A stretch of DNA of 32,895 bases, from NCBI GenBank assembly GCA_913020555.1, contig CAJWAC010000020.1, forward strand, positions 1 to 32,895. Reading direction: 5' to 3'. The notes under the pieces were generated by a model. It saw only the letters and a list, made by a program, of their open reading frames with translations. It was not told where the DNA came from and did no database searches. The DNA comes from an uncultured Polaribacter sp. (GTDB taxonomy: Bacteria; Bacteroidota; Bacteroidia; Flavobacteriales; Flavobacteriaceae). The position numbers were made by a program, and so were the translations under genes. Shown here piece after piece: positions 16,853 to 25,293 of the stretch. Every line of letters begins with the position of its first letter. The first letter of the stretch is position 1.

Positions 16853-18331
16853 ATGAAAATATATAAATTAACTATACTCATATTATTTCAAATATTCTTT
16901 TTTTCATCTTGTGAAGACTATTTAGATTTAAGTCCAATTTCTGAGGAAACAAGTGGAAATGCTTATGAAACAAAAAATCAAATAGAAGCTGCATTAGTAG
17001 GTGCTTACGAATCTTTTCAGTCTTCTGAATATTATGTTTGGGATAATATCTTATTCCAAGACGTAAGGTCTGATAATAATTATGCAGGTGGCGATAATCC
17101 AGAAATTTTTCAGATAGATTTATTAGGAATAACACCCACGCATTCAAGATTATTTACACATTGGTCTAACATTTATAATGCAATATCAAAAGCTAACTTA
17201 GTAATAGAAAGAGTAGATTTAATTTCTGACACTACACTTACCGACGAAAGAAAAAAACAAATTACAGGAGAGGCTTTATTTCTTAGGGCCTACCATTATT
17301 TTACACTGGTAAAACTTTGGGGTGGTGTGCCACTAATCACTAAAACAATAGTATCTACAAATGCCGAAGATGTTAATATTGCTAGAGCATCTATTGATGA
17401 AGTTTATACTCAAATAATAGAAGATTTAGAAATAGCAGTTACGCTTTTACCAGACACCTATGGCAACGATGCAAGTATTAACAAAGCGCGTGCAACTTCA
17501 GGTGCTGCAAATGCATTAGGTGCTAAAGTAGAAATACAAAGACCTACTCCAAATTACACTAAGGTTTTAAACTTTATTGATGCACTAGAAAATAGCGAAG
17601 CCAATTACCAGTTAATTGAATATCCAAAATTATTTGATAGTAATAATTACAATAATGCTGAATCTATAATAGAAATACAATACTTAGGTGGAAATGAAGG
17701 CAATTACGGACCTCAATTATTATTACCACCTTCAATTTCTGGAGATTCTTGGCGAAAATTTGTAACTCCCTCTGTTGATATTGTTAATACCTTTAATGAT
17801 GAAGGAGATGATATTCGAAAAAATGCCTCAATATTATTTGAAAGCGTGAATTGGGTTGATGAATATTGGGGGAATATTTCAGGAACTTCAATTCCGTTTT
17901 CTTATAAATGGAAAAATGCCAATGGTTTTGCAAGTGCAGACCGTCAATATTTACTTCGCCTTGGAGATATTATATTGATAAAAGCTGAAGCATTAAATGA
18001 ATCTAATCAACTGAGTCAAGCTGTAATTGAAGTCAATCGAATTAGAAATCGAGTTGCACTGCCAAGCTTAACTCAAGCACAACAATCATCAAAAGATATT
18101 TTAAGGAATATAATTTTAAAAGAAAGAAGATTAGAACTATTCTTGGAAGGACATAGATGGGATGATTTAATTAGAAACAAACAATTAATGACCACCATGA
18201 ATAATTTAGTAGAAATTGATTTAAGAACAGGTAACCCCATAAATTATAATATAACCGAAGCAAAAAAATTACTTCCAATACCTCAGCAAGAGATGGATAG
18301 AAATCCTGCATTAGTTCAAAACCCACTATAA
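16853..18331 (+). CDS. SusD/RagB-like outer-membrane glycan-binding lipoprotein
   Basis: 492 residues. The lipobox FFSSC places the lipidated Cys at 20, followed by EDYLDLSP, the standard mature start of SusD proteins. TPR-like helices follow (SKANLVIERV, GEALFLRAYHYFTLVKLWGGVPLI at about 139-162), and the C-terminal SusD region has YLLRLGDIILIKAEALNE and ILKERRLELFLEGHRWDDLIR. It forms the lid of the SusC transporter and binds the oligosaccharide at the surface. It is 13 bases after the SusC gene and 11 before the SusE-like gene. Confidence 0.95.
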   Translation: MKIYKLTILILFQIFFFSSCEDYLDLSPISEETSGNAYETKNQIEAALVGAYESFQSSEYYVWDNILFQDVRSDNNYAGGDNPEIFQIDLLGITPTHSRLFTHWSNIYNAISKANLVIERVDLISDTTLTDERKKQITGEALFLRAYHYFTLVKLWGGVPLITKTIVSTNAEDVNIARASIDEVYTQIIEDLEIAVTLLPDTYGNDASINKARATSGAANALGAKVEIQRPTPNYTKVLNFIDALENSEANYQLIEYPKLFDSNNYNNAESIIEIQYLGGNEGNYGPQLLLPPSISGDSWRKFVTPSVDIVNTFNDEGDDIRKNASILFESVNWVDEYWGNISGTSIPFSYKWKNANGFASADRQYLLRLGDIILIKAEALNESNQLSQAVIEVNRIRNRVALPSLTQAQQSSKDILRNIILKERRLELFLEGHRWDDLIRNKQLMTTMNNLVEIDLRTGNPINYNITEAKKLLPIPQQEMDRNPALVQNPL

Positions 18332-18342
18332 AAGATTTAAAA

Positions 18343-20070
18343 ATGAAACAATTCAGTAAAAATATAATCTTACTTCTAGCAACTTCCTTTTTTATAATTT
18401 CATGTGAGCAAGAAAGTAATTTAGAACCTGAAGGTTTATGGGAATTAAGTACTCCAGTTATTGAACTTCCAGAAAATAACCAAAGCTTTGTACTAGACCA
18501 AATAACGCCAAATGAAACTATTACTTTTAGCTGGTTAGCAGCAGAATCTTCGGTTGGATTTGGGGTTTCATATCAGGTTTCTATTCATGAAACAAGTGAT
18601 ACTAATTTCAGTAAACCTTTATATGAATTTAGTTCTGCAAGTAACGGTAAAGACCTTACTGCAATAATTTCATATCAAAAAATTGACGAAATATTATCTT
18701 ATGCAGGCTATCCTGCCAATCAAGAATCAGAAATAATATGGAGTGTAAAGGCAAATAGTTTAAGTAAGTCAACTCGAGTATCTAGTATCATAAAAATTAA
18801 AAGATTTGAAAATGAAATTATACCAAATCAACTTTTCTTATCTGGAAGCGCAACTGAAGATAACGGAAATTTAGAAGATGCAATAAAACTTAAAAGATTA
18901 ACTGATGCTAATGGTAATTTATCCAATATACACGAAGTTTACACGAGTTTAAAAGCTGGTGGAACCTTTGAATTTTATAGTGAAAATTCTGTACCCAGCT
19001 TACAATATGGTGGGGAAAATGGAGTAATAGAAAAAGCTGGTAATCCAATTACTGCAGAATTAGATGGCACTTATAGAATTAAAATTAATCTCGATAATAA
19101 CACTTATGAATTACTAAAGATTGATTATTTTGGTATGGTCGGTAATCCAATCTCAGGAGGTTGGGGTGGTGATGAATCATTAAATTATATAGGCCAAGGT
19201 ATTTGGCAAAACTCAGTTGATTTGGTAAATACTGGCGGTTTTGTATTTAGAGCAAATGGTGATTGGGCTTACTTAATAAAAAGAATTGTAGGTTCTGAAA
19301 ATACAGTTATTTTTGAAAATGATGCAGCTTCACAAGGTGTGAGCTTTGAGGATATCCCTTCTAATGAAACAGGTAAATTTATAGTTACGTTAAATCTCAA
19401 CTCAAATGGATATTTCTACACTTTTGAAAGAGATAACACCATAATCAATCCAATTACAGCTCCAAATTCTTTATTCCTATTTGAAAATGGAAGTATGATT
19501 AAAGAGTTCTCAAAAGATGGTGATTCCTTTCAATTAGATGAATTTATACCAATGCAAGCCTCTACTTCCTATACTCTAAATTCTTTAGCAGATGGCTCAG
19601 GAGAAAGTTATTCCATTGCATCAAGTTTAGCAAATTCAAATACACCAAATGGTGATAAAGTTTCTGACGATGTACTTCTTTTAGAAAACTCAAATGCATC
19701 TTTTACCTTAAATAGTGATAGATCACTCAAATTATATTTTGATTTTAATGCTGCTAAACTAACTTGGACATATTATAATTTAAAACTATTTCATTGGAAC
19801 GATTGGGATACTCGTGATGAATTAGTTATGACTTACGTGCACCCAAATACTTATAAAATTACAACGAATTTAATATCCAACTATGATATGAAATTCATTA
19901 GCCCTTGGGATTTAGATTTTGGTTCTGATACACCAAATAGTTTAAGTGGAAATCTAATTAATGGAGGTGGTTCAAATATCATTAATATTACTGAGGATGG
20001 CTCTTATGAGGTAACAATAGAATTAGAAAATAATTTCAATAGTGGCACCTATCTATTTGAAAAACAATAA
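18343..20070 (+). CDS. SusE/SusF-like surface glycan-binding lipoprotein
   Basis: 575 residues with a lipobox ending at Cys21 (FFIISC). An N-terminal SusE-type Ig domain (about 30-155: STPVIELPENNQSFVLDQ, TFSWLAA) is followed by repeated beta-sandwich modules of the SusE/SusF carbohydrate-binding kind. These repeats show as QLFLSGSATEDNGN at about 165, YFGMVGNPISGGWGG at about 262, SLFLFENGSMIKEF and LKLFHWNDWDTRDELVM further on. It has no catalytic motif. The expected role is to hold the polysaccharide at the cell surface beside SusCD. It follows SusD by 11 bases. Confidence 0.85.
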   Translation: MKQFSKNIILLLATSFFIISCEQESNLEPEGLWELSTPVIELPENNQSFVLDQITPNETITFSWLAAESSVGFGVSYQVSIHETSDTNFSKPLYEFSSASNGKDLTAIISYQKIDEILSYAGYPANQESEIIWSVKANSLSKSTRVSSIIKIKRFENEIIPNQLFLSGSATEDNGNLEDAIKLKRLTDANGNLSNIHEVYTSLKAGGTFEFYSENSVPSLQYGGENGVIEKAGNPITAELDGTYRIKINLDNNTYELLKIDYFGMVGNPISGGWGGDESLNYIGQGIWQNSVDLVNTGGFVFRANGDWAYLIKRIVGSENTVIFENDAASQGVSFEDIPSNETGKFIVTLNLNSNGYFYTFERDNTIINPITAPNSLFLFENGSMIKEFSKDGDSFQLDEFIPMQASTSYTLNSLADGSGESYSIASSLANSNTPNGDKVSDDVLLLENSNASFTLNSDRSLKLYFDFNAAKLTWTYYNLKLFHWNDWDTRDELVMTYVHPNTYKITTNLISNYDMKFISPWDLDFGSDTPNSLSGNLINGGGSNIINITEDGSYEVTIELENNFNSGTYLFEKQ

Positions 20071-20085
20071 TTAAAGTTATAAAAA

Positions 20086-21528
20086 ATGAAAATTATAAAA
20101 AAAACCGAAATAATGATAAAACTATTTACATTATTCATGGTTGTCATGACCTTAGCGTCTTGTGAAGACGCAACACTTAAAACCTATCCTCCCCCAGAAA
20201 TTGAGCAAGTTTCTGCGAGTGTTTATTTGACAACACCAGATAAATTAAATTTACTTACTAAGCAAGAAAGTAATATTTTTCCTATTAGAAATAACACTGA
20301 TTTTACCATAAATGTTTCAGAAAATGAAACCTATCAATCAATGGATGGCTTTGGTTTTACATTAACCGGGGGAAGCGCAATGCATATCAACGCTATGTCT
20401 TCTTCAGCAAAAAATGAATTATTGCAGGAGTTATTTTCTGTAGAAAACGGAATCGGTGTAAGTTATTTAAGAATAAGTATTGGTGCATCAGACTTAGATT
20501 CAAACGTTTTTTCATACAACGATTTACCTTCAGGGCAAACGGATACAAATCAAACAAACTTTTCAATATCTGCAGATAACTCTAATCTAATACCTGTTTT
20601 AAAAGATATTGTAGCAATCAATCCTACTATAAAAATTTTAGCAACTCCCTGGTCTGCACCAATTTGGATGAAAACAAACGGAAGTTCAATTGGTGGTAAA
20701 TTACAAAATCAATATTATACTTCTTATGCTACTTATTTTGTTAAATATATAGAGGCAATGCAAAATGAAGGCATAGCTATTGAGGCTATAACCGTTCAAA
20801 ATGAACCAGAAAACCCATATAACAATCCTAGTATGTTAATGGAAGCCAATGAACAAAAAGATTTTATTAGCAATCATTTAGGTCCATTATTTATTACAGA
20901 AGGAATAACTACTAAAATTATTCTTTTTGACCATAATTTAGACAATCCTAATTACCCTATTTCAATTTTAAATGATAATAATATAAAACAATATGTGGCT
21001 GGTTCTGCTTTTCATTTATATGCTGGTACAATAGACAATATGAGTTTTGTTAAAAATGCCCATCCTGATAAAGATGTTTATTTTACAGAACAATGGGTTC
21101 AAGCGCCTGGAGATTTCCCTGCGGATATTCGTTGGCATGTTCGCGAACTAATAATCGGTGCATCAAGAAATTGGAGTAAAACCATTTTAGAATGGAATCT
21201 TGCAGCCGACCCAGAAAATAAACCCTATACAAATGGTGGTTGTACAGAATGTTTAGGGGCATTAACTATTGATGGAAATAATGTAACCAAAAACTCAGCA
21301 TTTTATATAATTGCACATGCATCAAAATACGTACCTCAAGGATCAATAAGAATTGAAAGTAACACATCTCTAGAGTTACCTAATGTGGCTTTTTTAACTC
21401 CTGAAGATAAAATTATAGTTATTGTTTTAAATAACACAGATATTCAAAAATCCTTTAATATTAATGTCCCTCAAGAACCAATTTCCATGACCCTACCAGC
21501 AGGCTCAGTGGCAACATTAGTCTGGTAA
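20086..21528 (+). CDS. GH30 family glycosidase, lipoprotein (first of two)
   Basis: 480 residues from the first ATG; a second ATG at 20113 (MIKLFTLFMVVM) gives a cleaner lipoprotein signal ending in LASC (Cys26 counted from the first ATG), so translation may begin there. GH30 barrel motifs: SMDGFGFTLTGGSA (85-98), ILATPWSAPIWMKTN (184-198), acid/base Glu240 in ITVQNEPE and nucleophile Glu335 in VYFTEQW. The C-terminal beta-sandwich ends SMTLPAGSVATLVW. The GFGFTLTGGSA wording recalls GH30 subfamily 3 (endo-beta-1,6-glucanases), but subfamily cannot be settled by eye; GH30 also contains beta-1,6-galactanases, beta-xylanases and beta-glucosylceramidases. Confidence 0.88.
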   Translation: MKIIKKTEIMIKLFTLFMVVMTLASCEDATLKTYPPPEIEQVSASVYLTTPDKLNLLTKQESNIFPIRNNTDFTINVSENETYQSMDGFGFTLTGGSAMHINAMSSSAKNELLQELFSVENGIGVSYLRISIGASDLDSNVFSYNDLPSGQTDTNQTNFSISADNSNLIPVLKDIVAINPTIKILATPWSAPIWMKTNGSSIGGKLQNQYYTSYATYFVKYIEAMQNEGIAIEAITVQNEPENPYNNPSMLMEANEQKDFISNHLGPLFITEGITTKIILFDHNLDNPNYPISILNDNNIKQYVAGSAFHLYAGTIDNMSFVKNAHPDKDVYFTEQWVQAPGDFPADIRWHVRELIIGASRNWSKTILEWNLAADPENKPYTNGGCTECLGALTIDGNNVTKNSAFYIIAHASKYVPQGSIRIESNTSLELPNVAFLTPEDKIIVIVLNNTDIQKSFNINVPQEPISMTLPAGSVATLVW

Positions 21529-21544
21529 ATTAAAAATATCTTTT

Positions 21545-23002
21545 ATGAAAAAAACAACAATTTATATTGTGTGTATTGTATTTCTTACGTCTTGTTTTGG
21601 CAAAAAGAAAGAAGAATTAAAACCTGAAAAAGAAGAATTTAAAGCAAAAAATATAACAATATACACCACAACAGAAAACACTAATTTAAAGATTTCTCTA
21701 ACAGATAAAAAGGTGTTTACAGATATGAAACAGCCTTTAGAAACTGAAATTGCAATTTTAGTAAATCCAAAGAAACAATTTCAATCTTTTTTAGGAATTG
21801 GTGGTGCTATTACAGACGCCTCAGCAGAAGTTTTTGCAAAACTCCCTAAAAACAAACAAGAAGAATTATTGACTGCCTACTATGGAAATACTGGCAATAA
21901 TTATAACATTATAAGAACGAGTATTCACAGTTGTGACTTTAGTTCGGAGAGTCATACTTATGTAGATGATAATGACCCTAAATTAAAAAGTTTTTCTATT
22001 CGTAGAGATTTAAGACATCGCATTCCAATGATTAAAAAAGCACAAAAAATTATTGGTGAAGATTTGATTTTTTACGCTAGCCCATGGAGTCCGCCCGCCT
22101 TTATGAAATCAAATAAAAATATGTTACAAGGTGGTAAACTTTTAAAAGAATACTACCAACCTTGGGCAGACTATTTTGTGAAATTCATTCAAGAATACGA
22201 AAAAGAAGGAATTCCTATTTGGGGAGTTACAATACAAAATGAACCGATGGCAAAACAACGTTGGGAATCATGCATATACACGGCAGAAGAAGAAAAAGAT
22301 TTTCTAAAAAACTATTTAGGTCCAACTTTCGAAAAAGTAGGTTTCCAAGATAAAAATATTGTGGTTTGGGATCATAATAGAGATTTGATATCACATAGAG
22401 CCAACACCATTTTTGATGACCCAGAGGCCTCAAAATATGCTTGGGGAATTGGATTTCATTGGTATGAAACATGGACTGGTGGAAAACCTAAATATGATAA
22501 TCTGAAAAATATAAAAGAATCTTATCCAGATAAGAATTTATTATTTACTGAAGGGTGTCAAGAGTCATTTGATGAAAATCATTATAACAGATGGTCTAAC
22601 GCAGAGCGTTATGGAAGCTCAATGATTAACGATTTTAACAGTGGTACTGTTGGTTGGACCGATTGGAATATTCTGTTAGATCAAACTGGAGGACCAAATC
22701 ACGTAAACAATTTATGCTTTGCTCCCATTCATGCTGATTTAAGAACTAAGGAACTTATTTATACACCATCTTATTATTACATTGGTCACTTTTCTAAATT
22801 TATAAAACCTAACGCCAAAAGAATTAGTACTACTTGTACAAGAAGTACTTTAGAATCCACCAGTTTTCAAAACTTAGATGGTAAAATAACAACGGTTGTA
22901 ATGAACAAAACTGACAGTGAAATCAACTATAAATTAATTGTAAATAATCGTGAAGTATCATTATCAATTGCTTCACATGCAATTCAAACACTAATATATT
23001 AA
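21545..23002 (+). CDS. GH30 family glycosidase, lipoprotein (second of two)
   Basis: 485 residues, with a short lipoprotein signal ending in FLTSC (Cys17). GH30 motifs: FQSFLGIGGAITDASAE (79-95), NIIRTSIHSCDFSSESHTY (121-139), FYASPWSPPAFMKSN (176-190), acid/base Glu233 in VTIQNEPM and nucleophile Glu336 in LLFTEGCQ. The wording around these sites is that of GH30 subfamily 1 (human GBA1-like), where marine Flavobacteriia have exo-beta-1,6-glucosidases acting on laminarin side chains. It differs strongly from the first GH30, so the pair is probably an endo/exo team rather than a recent duplication. It starts 16 bases after the first GH30. Confidence 0.88.
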   Translation: MKKTTIYIVCIVFLTSCFGKKKEELKPEKEEFKAKNITIYTTTENTNLKISLTDKKVFTDMKQPLETEIAILVNPKKQFQSFLGIGGAITDASAEVFAKLPKNKQEELLTAYYGNTGNNYNIIRTSIHSCDFSSESHTYVDDNDPKLKSFSIRRDLRHRIPMIKKAQKIIGEDLIFYASPWSPPAFMKSNKNMLQGGKLLKEYYQPWADYFVKFIQEYEKEGIPIWGVTIQNEPMAKQRWESCIYTAEEEKDFLKNYLGPTFEKVGFQDKNIVVWDHNRDLISHRANTIFDDPEASKYAWGIGFHWYETWTGGKPKYDNLKNIKESYPDKNLLFTEGCQESFDENHYNRWSNAERYGSSMINDFNSGTVGWTDWNILLDQTGGPNHVNNLCFAPIHADLRTKELIYTPSYYYIGHFSKFIKPNAKRISTTCTRSTLESTSFQNLDGKITTVVMNKTDSEINYKLIVNNREVSLSIASHAIQTLIY

Positions 23003-23020
23003 TCATTTAAATTTAGATTC

Positions 23021-24007
23021 ATGAAAAAAAATTACACAATCAAATTATTATTAGTAGTATTATTTTTTAATACTCAAATATTTTCACAAGTAAACGTTAC
23101 TATAAGAGTTGATATGTCCAACGAAACTGTAAGTGAAAACGGTGTTCATCTGGTAGGCTCGCTTAATGGATGGTCCACAGACGCTACCGAATTGACACAA
23201 GAGAGCAATACCAATATATATTCAACAGTTGTTCAATTAAATTCTGGTTGGCAGGAATATAAATTTTTAAATGGAAATGCTTGGGGTACAGAAGAACAGG
23301 CAAGTTACCCTTGTGCACCTTCAAATGGAAATCGTTTTATTTACATAAATGATTCTGGAAATGATGTAATATTAGAAACTGTTCCCTTTAACGGTTGTAA
23401 TCCAGAAGGTACTGGATTTTCAGTAACTCTTAATGTTGACATGTCCAATGAATCCAGCATTTCCGCAGATGGTATTTATATGGCTGGAGAATTTAATGGT
23501 TGGAGCCCAGATAACTTTAATCTATCCGACGTAAATGAAAACATTTATAGTACAACATTGAGGTTACCAACACCCGCCGATTACCCAATTACTTTTGAAT
23601 ATAAATTTTTAAATGGTCAAGGTTGGGGTAACGAAGAAACTCCTGATAGCAATTGTGGAACTGTTGCAAATAATAACAGAATTGAAACAATATTAAGTTC
23701 TGAACAAAATATTTACAATGTATTTAATGGCTGTAATTATACCCTAAATTCAAAAAATACTTTGATTGAAAATATTAAAGTTTTTTATGCAAAACGACAA
23801 GGAATTAAAATAACTACTCAAGAAATTTTCACTAAATTAACAGTAGAAGTTTTTGATATTTCTGGAAGACAAATTATAAAAACTAGTTTTAACGATGTTC
23901 AAAACAATGAATATCTTATAAACGTAACCTCTCTTAATCAAGGAATTTATTTAGTTCGATTTAAAAGTGATGGCAATGAATCATCAAAAAAAATAATTAT
24001 TAATTAA
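23021..24007 (+). CDS. T9SS-exported protein with two tandem carbohydrate-binding-like modules
   Basis: 328 residues. Signal peptide 1-22 (ending IFSQ), then two copies of an about 110-residue module: VNVTIRVDMSNE..VHLVGSLNGW...YKFLNGNAWG and FSVTLNVDMSNE..IYMAGEFNGW...YKFLNGQGWG (about 24-128 and 134-240). The NGW and KFLNG motifs resemble CBM20/CBM48/E-set starch- or glucan-binding folds. Residues about 250-328 form a T9SS sorting domain (LTVEVFDISGRQIIKTSF ... GIYLVRFKSDG). There is no catalytic domain, so it probably acts as a secreted or surface glycan-binding partner for the GH30 enzymes. It is the last gene of the locus and is followed by a hairpin terminator. Confidence 0.8.
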   Translation: MKKNYTIKLLLVVLFFNTQIFSQVNVTIRVDMSNETVSENGVHLVGSLNGWSTDATELTQESNTNIYSTVVQLNSGWQEYKFLNGNAWGTEEQASYPCAPSNGNRFIYINDSGNDVILETVPFNGCNPEGTGFSVTLNVDMSNESSISADGIYMAGEFNGWSPDNFNLSDVNENIYSTTLRLPTPADYPITFEYKFLNGQGWGNEETPDSNCGTVANNNRIETILSSEQNIYNVFNGCNYTLNSKNTLIENIKVFYAKRQGIKITTQEIFTKLTVEVFDISGRQIIKTSFNDVQNNEYLINVTSLNQGIYLVRFKSDGNESSKKIIIN

Positions 24008-24043
24008 ACCATAAAAAATAAAAAAAAAGTTTGTGGTTTTTGT
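24006..24043 (+). terminator. Terminator of the SusCD/GH30 operon
   Basis: AAACCATAAA at 24006-24015 pairs with TTTGTGGTTT at 24030-24039 (one T-G wobble), with a 14-base A-rich loop and T-rich sequence behind. It starts within the stop region of the binding-module gene. Confidence 0.65.
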
Positions 24044-24107
24044 TTTAGCTCACCTTTATTAATTGTAAGCCCTCTAAAAGGGTAGATTATTTCAAAGGGA
24101 CATATAA

Positions 24108-24410
24108 ATTTATTTTAATCGTCAAAATGAAGTGATGACCGCTATAATTTCTGAAGATGACAATGTTTCTGCTACAACTACAAACTATACAGATACTAAG
24201 CAAGGTTTAGTCCCAATGATTCTATATCATAGGATTTAAAATTATTACAGGCTCTAAGGCTGGTGATTATGTAACAGAAATGTAAGCACAAATAGCATTG
24301 GAAACTACGCAAAAAACTTTTGTTTGACAGCCTTAGGTACTAATATGATATTAAATCCATACAAAGCACAATCATCGGTTGTATCCTCTTATCTTGTAAA
24401 AGATTTTTAG
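24108..24410 (+). pseudogene. Decayed coding remnant, family not recognised
   Basis: Three stretches of protein-like sequence follow one another with frame changes. 24108-24236 reads IYFNRQNEVMTAIISEDD... to ...GLVPMILY in one frame. 24232-24282 reads GFKIITGSKAGDYVTEM in the next. 24285-24410 reads STNSIGNYAKNF ... SSYLVKDF then TAG back in the first frame. Each has ordinary amino-acid composition while the other frames are full of stops, which suggests the C-terminal part of a gene broken by at least two indels. I do not recognise the family. No start or 5' part is visible. Confidence 0.4.
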
Positions 24411-24434
24411 CAGGAAATCATCTATTAAACAGTG

Positions 24435-24464
24435 AGAGTTGAACAAATTGTTCAACTCTTCTCG
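24435..24464 (+). terminator. Strong hairpin between the glycan locus and the photolyase cluster
   Basis: AGAGTTGAAC at 24435-24444 and GTTCAACTCT at 24450-24459 form a perfect 10-bp stem around a 5-base loop, followed by TCTCGCTTTATTT. It is positioned behind the decayed gene and probably once terminated it. The T-tract is imperfect. Confidence 0.55.
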
Positions 24465-24602
24465 CTTTATTTGATTTACCATATAAGAAAATACTACTAC
24501 TAAAAATATTTAAATCTGACATGTATCATTCTTTTGGTTAAAAAATTAGAGACTATAACTTCATATAAAAAAACTCTCTTTAATCAAACTTTAACTTAAT
24601 TT

Positions 24603-24634
24603 TTGTTTAACAAAACAAACACTAACTTAAACAA
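24603..24634. promoter_or_regulatory. Inverted repeat operator TTGTTTAA-N16-TTAAACAA
   Basis: Perfect 8-bp arms at 24603-24610 and 24627-24634 are separated by 16 bases and lie immediately upstream of the -7 box. A second feature is a direct repeat TAACTTAA at 24592-24599 and 24623-24630, 31 bp apart. The same inverted repeat with the same spacing occurs before the other transcription unit at 31146-31177, which supports a shared regulator. A MerR-family light/B12 regulator (LitR/CarH type) is my guess, from what controls photolyase clusters in other bacteria. Confidence 0.55.
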
Positions 24635-24638
24635 ATTG

Positions 24639-24646
24639 TATCTTTG
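24639..24646 (+). promoter_or_regulatory. -7 promoter box TATCTTTG of the photolyase cluster
   Basis: A perfect match to the Bacteroidota -7 consensus TAnnTTTG, 23 bases before the ATG at 24670. A -33 TTTG at the usual distance is absent; instead the inverted repeat occupies that position, as expected of an activator-dependent promoter. Confidence 0.65.
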
Positions 24647-24669
24647 TTATGAACAGATAATACTTCTAG

Positions 24670-25293
24670 ATGCAATTTTTTAATAAACAAGACATAAATA
24701 GCCTAAACAAAATTTATAGAATAAACTTAATAAATAGCTGTTCAGGTTTTAAATCAGCAAATCTGCTAGGTTCTATATCTACTGACGGAAAAACAAATGT
24801 TGCTGTTTTTAGTTCTGTGACTCATTTAGGGTCAAATCCACCAACACTAGGTTTTGTTTTAAGACCCACTACTGTTCCAAGAAACACACATAGAAACTTA
24901 AAAGAAACTGGTTATTTTACAATTAATCATATTTGGGAAGATGTCATTGAAGATGCTCACCATACCTCGGCTAAATATCCTGATGATATATCTGAATTTG
25001 ACATGACCGTTTTAGAGCCAGAATTTAAAGGAGATTTTAAAGCACCTTTTGTAAAAAATGCGCCAGTACAAATGGCCATGAAATTTGTTGAAGAAGTTTA
25101 TGTACCGTCTAACGATGTCATGTTAATTGTTGCTCAAATTCAGGAATTATATGTTAAAAATGAGATATTACAAGAAGATGGCCTCATCAACTTATCAAAA
25201 GGAAATGTAGCTACAATTAATGGTTTAGATACGTATGCTATTCCTAAATTTAAGAAGCAACTTTCATATCAAAGACCTAAACCTATAAAATAA
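24670..25293 (+). CDS. Flavin reductase-like (FMN-binding split-barrel) protein
   Basis: 207 residues, cytoplasmic. It has the split-barrel flavin reductase-like pattern: SANLLGSISTDGKTNVAVFSSVTHLGSNPPTLGFVLRP near 29-68 (quoted in pieces: NLLGSIST, VAVFSSVTHLGSNPP, LGFVLRP) and ETGYFTINHI near 80-89. Members bind FMN and reduce or use flavin; this subgroup is not biochemically defined to my knowledge. It is the first gene of a cluster of flavoprotein photolyases and touches the next gene directly (TAA then ATG). Supplying or handling flavin for the cluster is inference. Confidence 0.8.
   Translation: MQFFNKQDINSLNKIYRINLINSCSGFKSANLLGSISTDGKTNVAVFSSVTHLGSNPPTLGFVLRPTTVPRNTHRNLKETGYFTINHIWEDVIEDAHHTSAKYPDDISEFDMTVLEPEFKGDFKAPFVKNAPVQMAMKFVEEVYVPSNDVMLIVAQIQELYVKNEILQEDGLINLSKGNVATINGLDTYAIPKFKKQLSYQRPKPIK

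Noticed and set aside
20086..23002. Recent tandem duplication of one GH30 gene
   Set aside because: The two proteins share only the family motifs and differ throughout, including around both catalytic residues.
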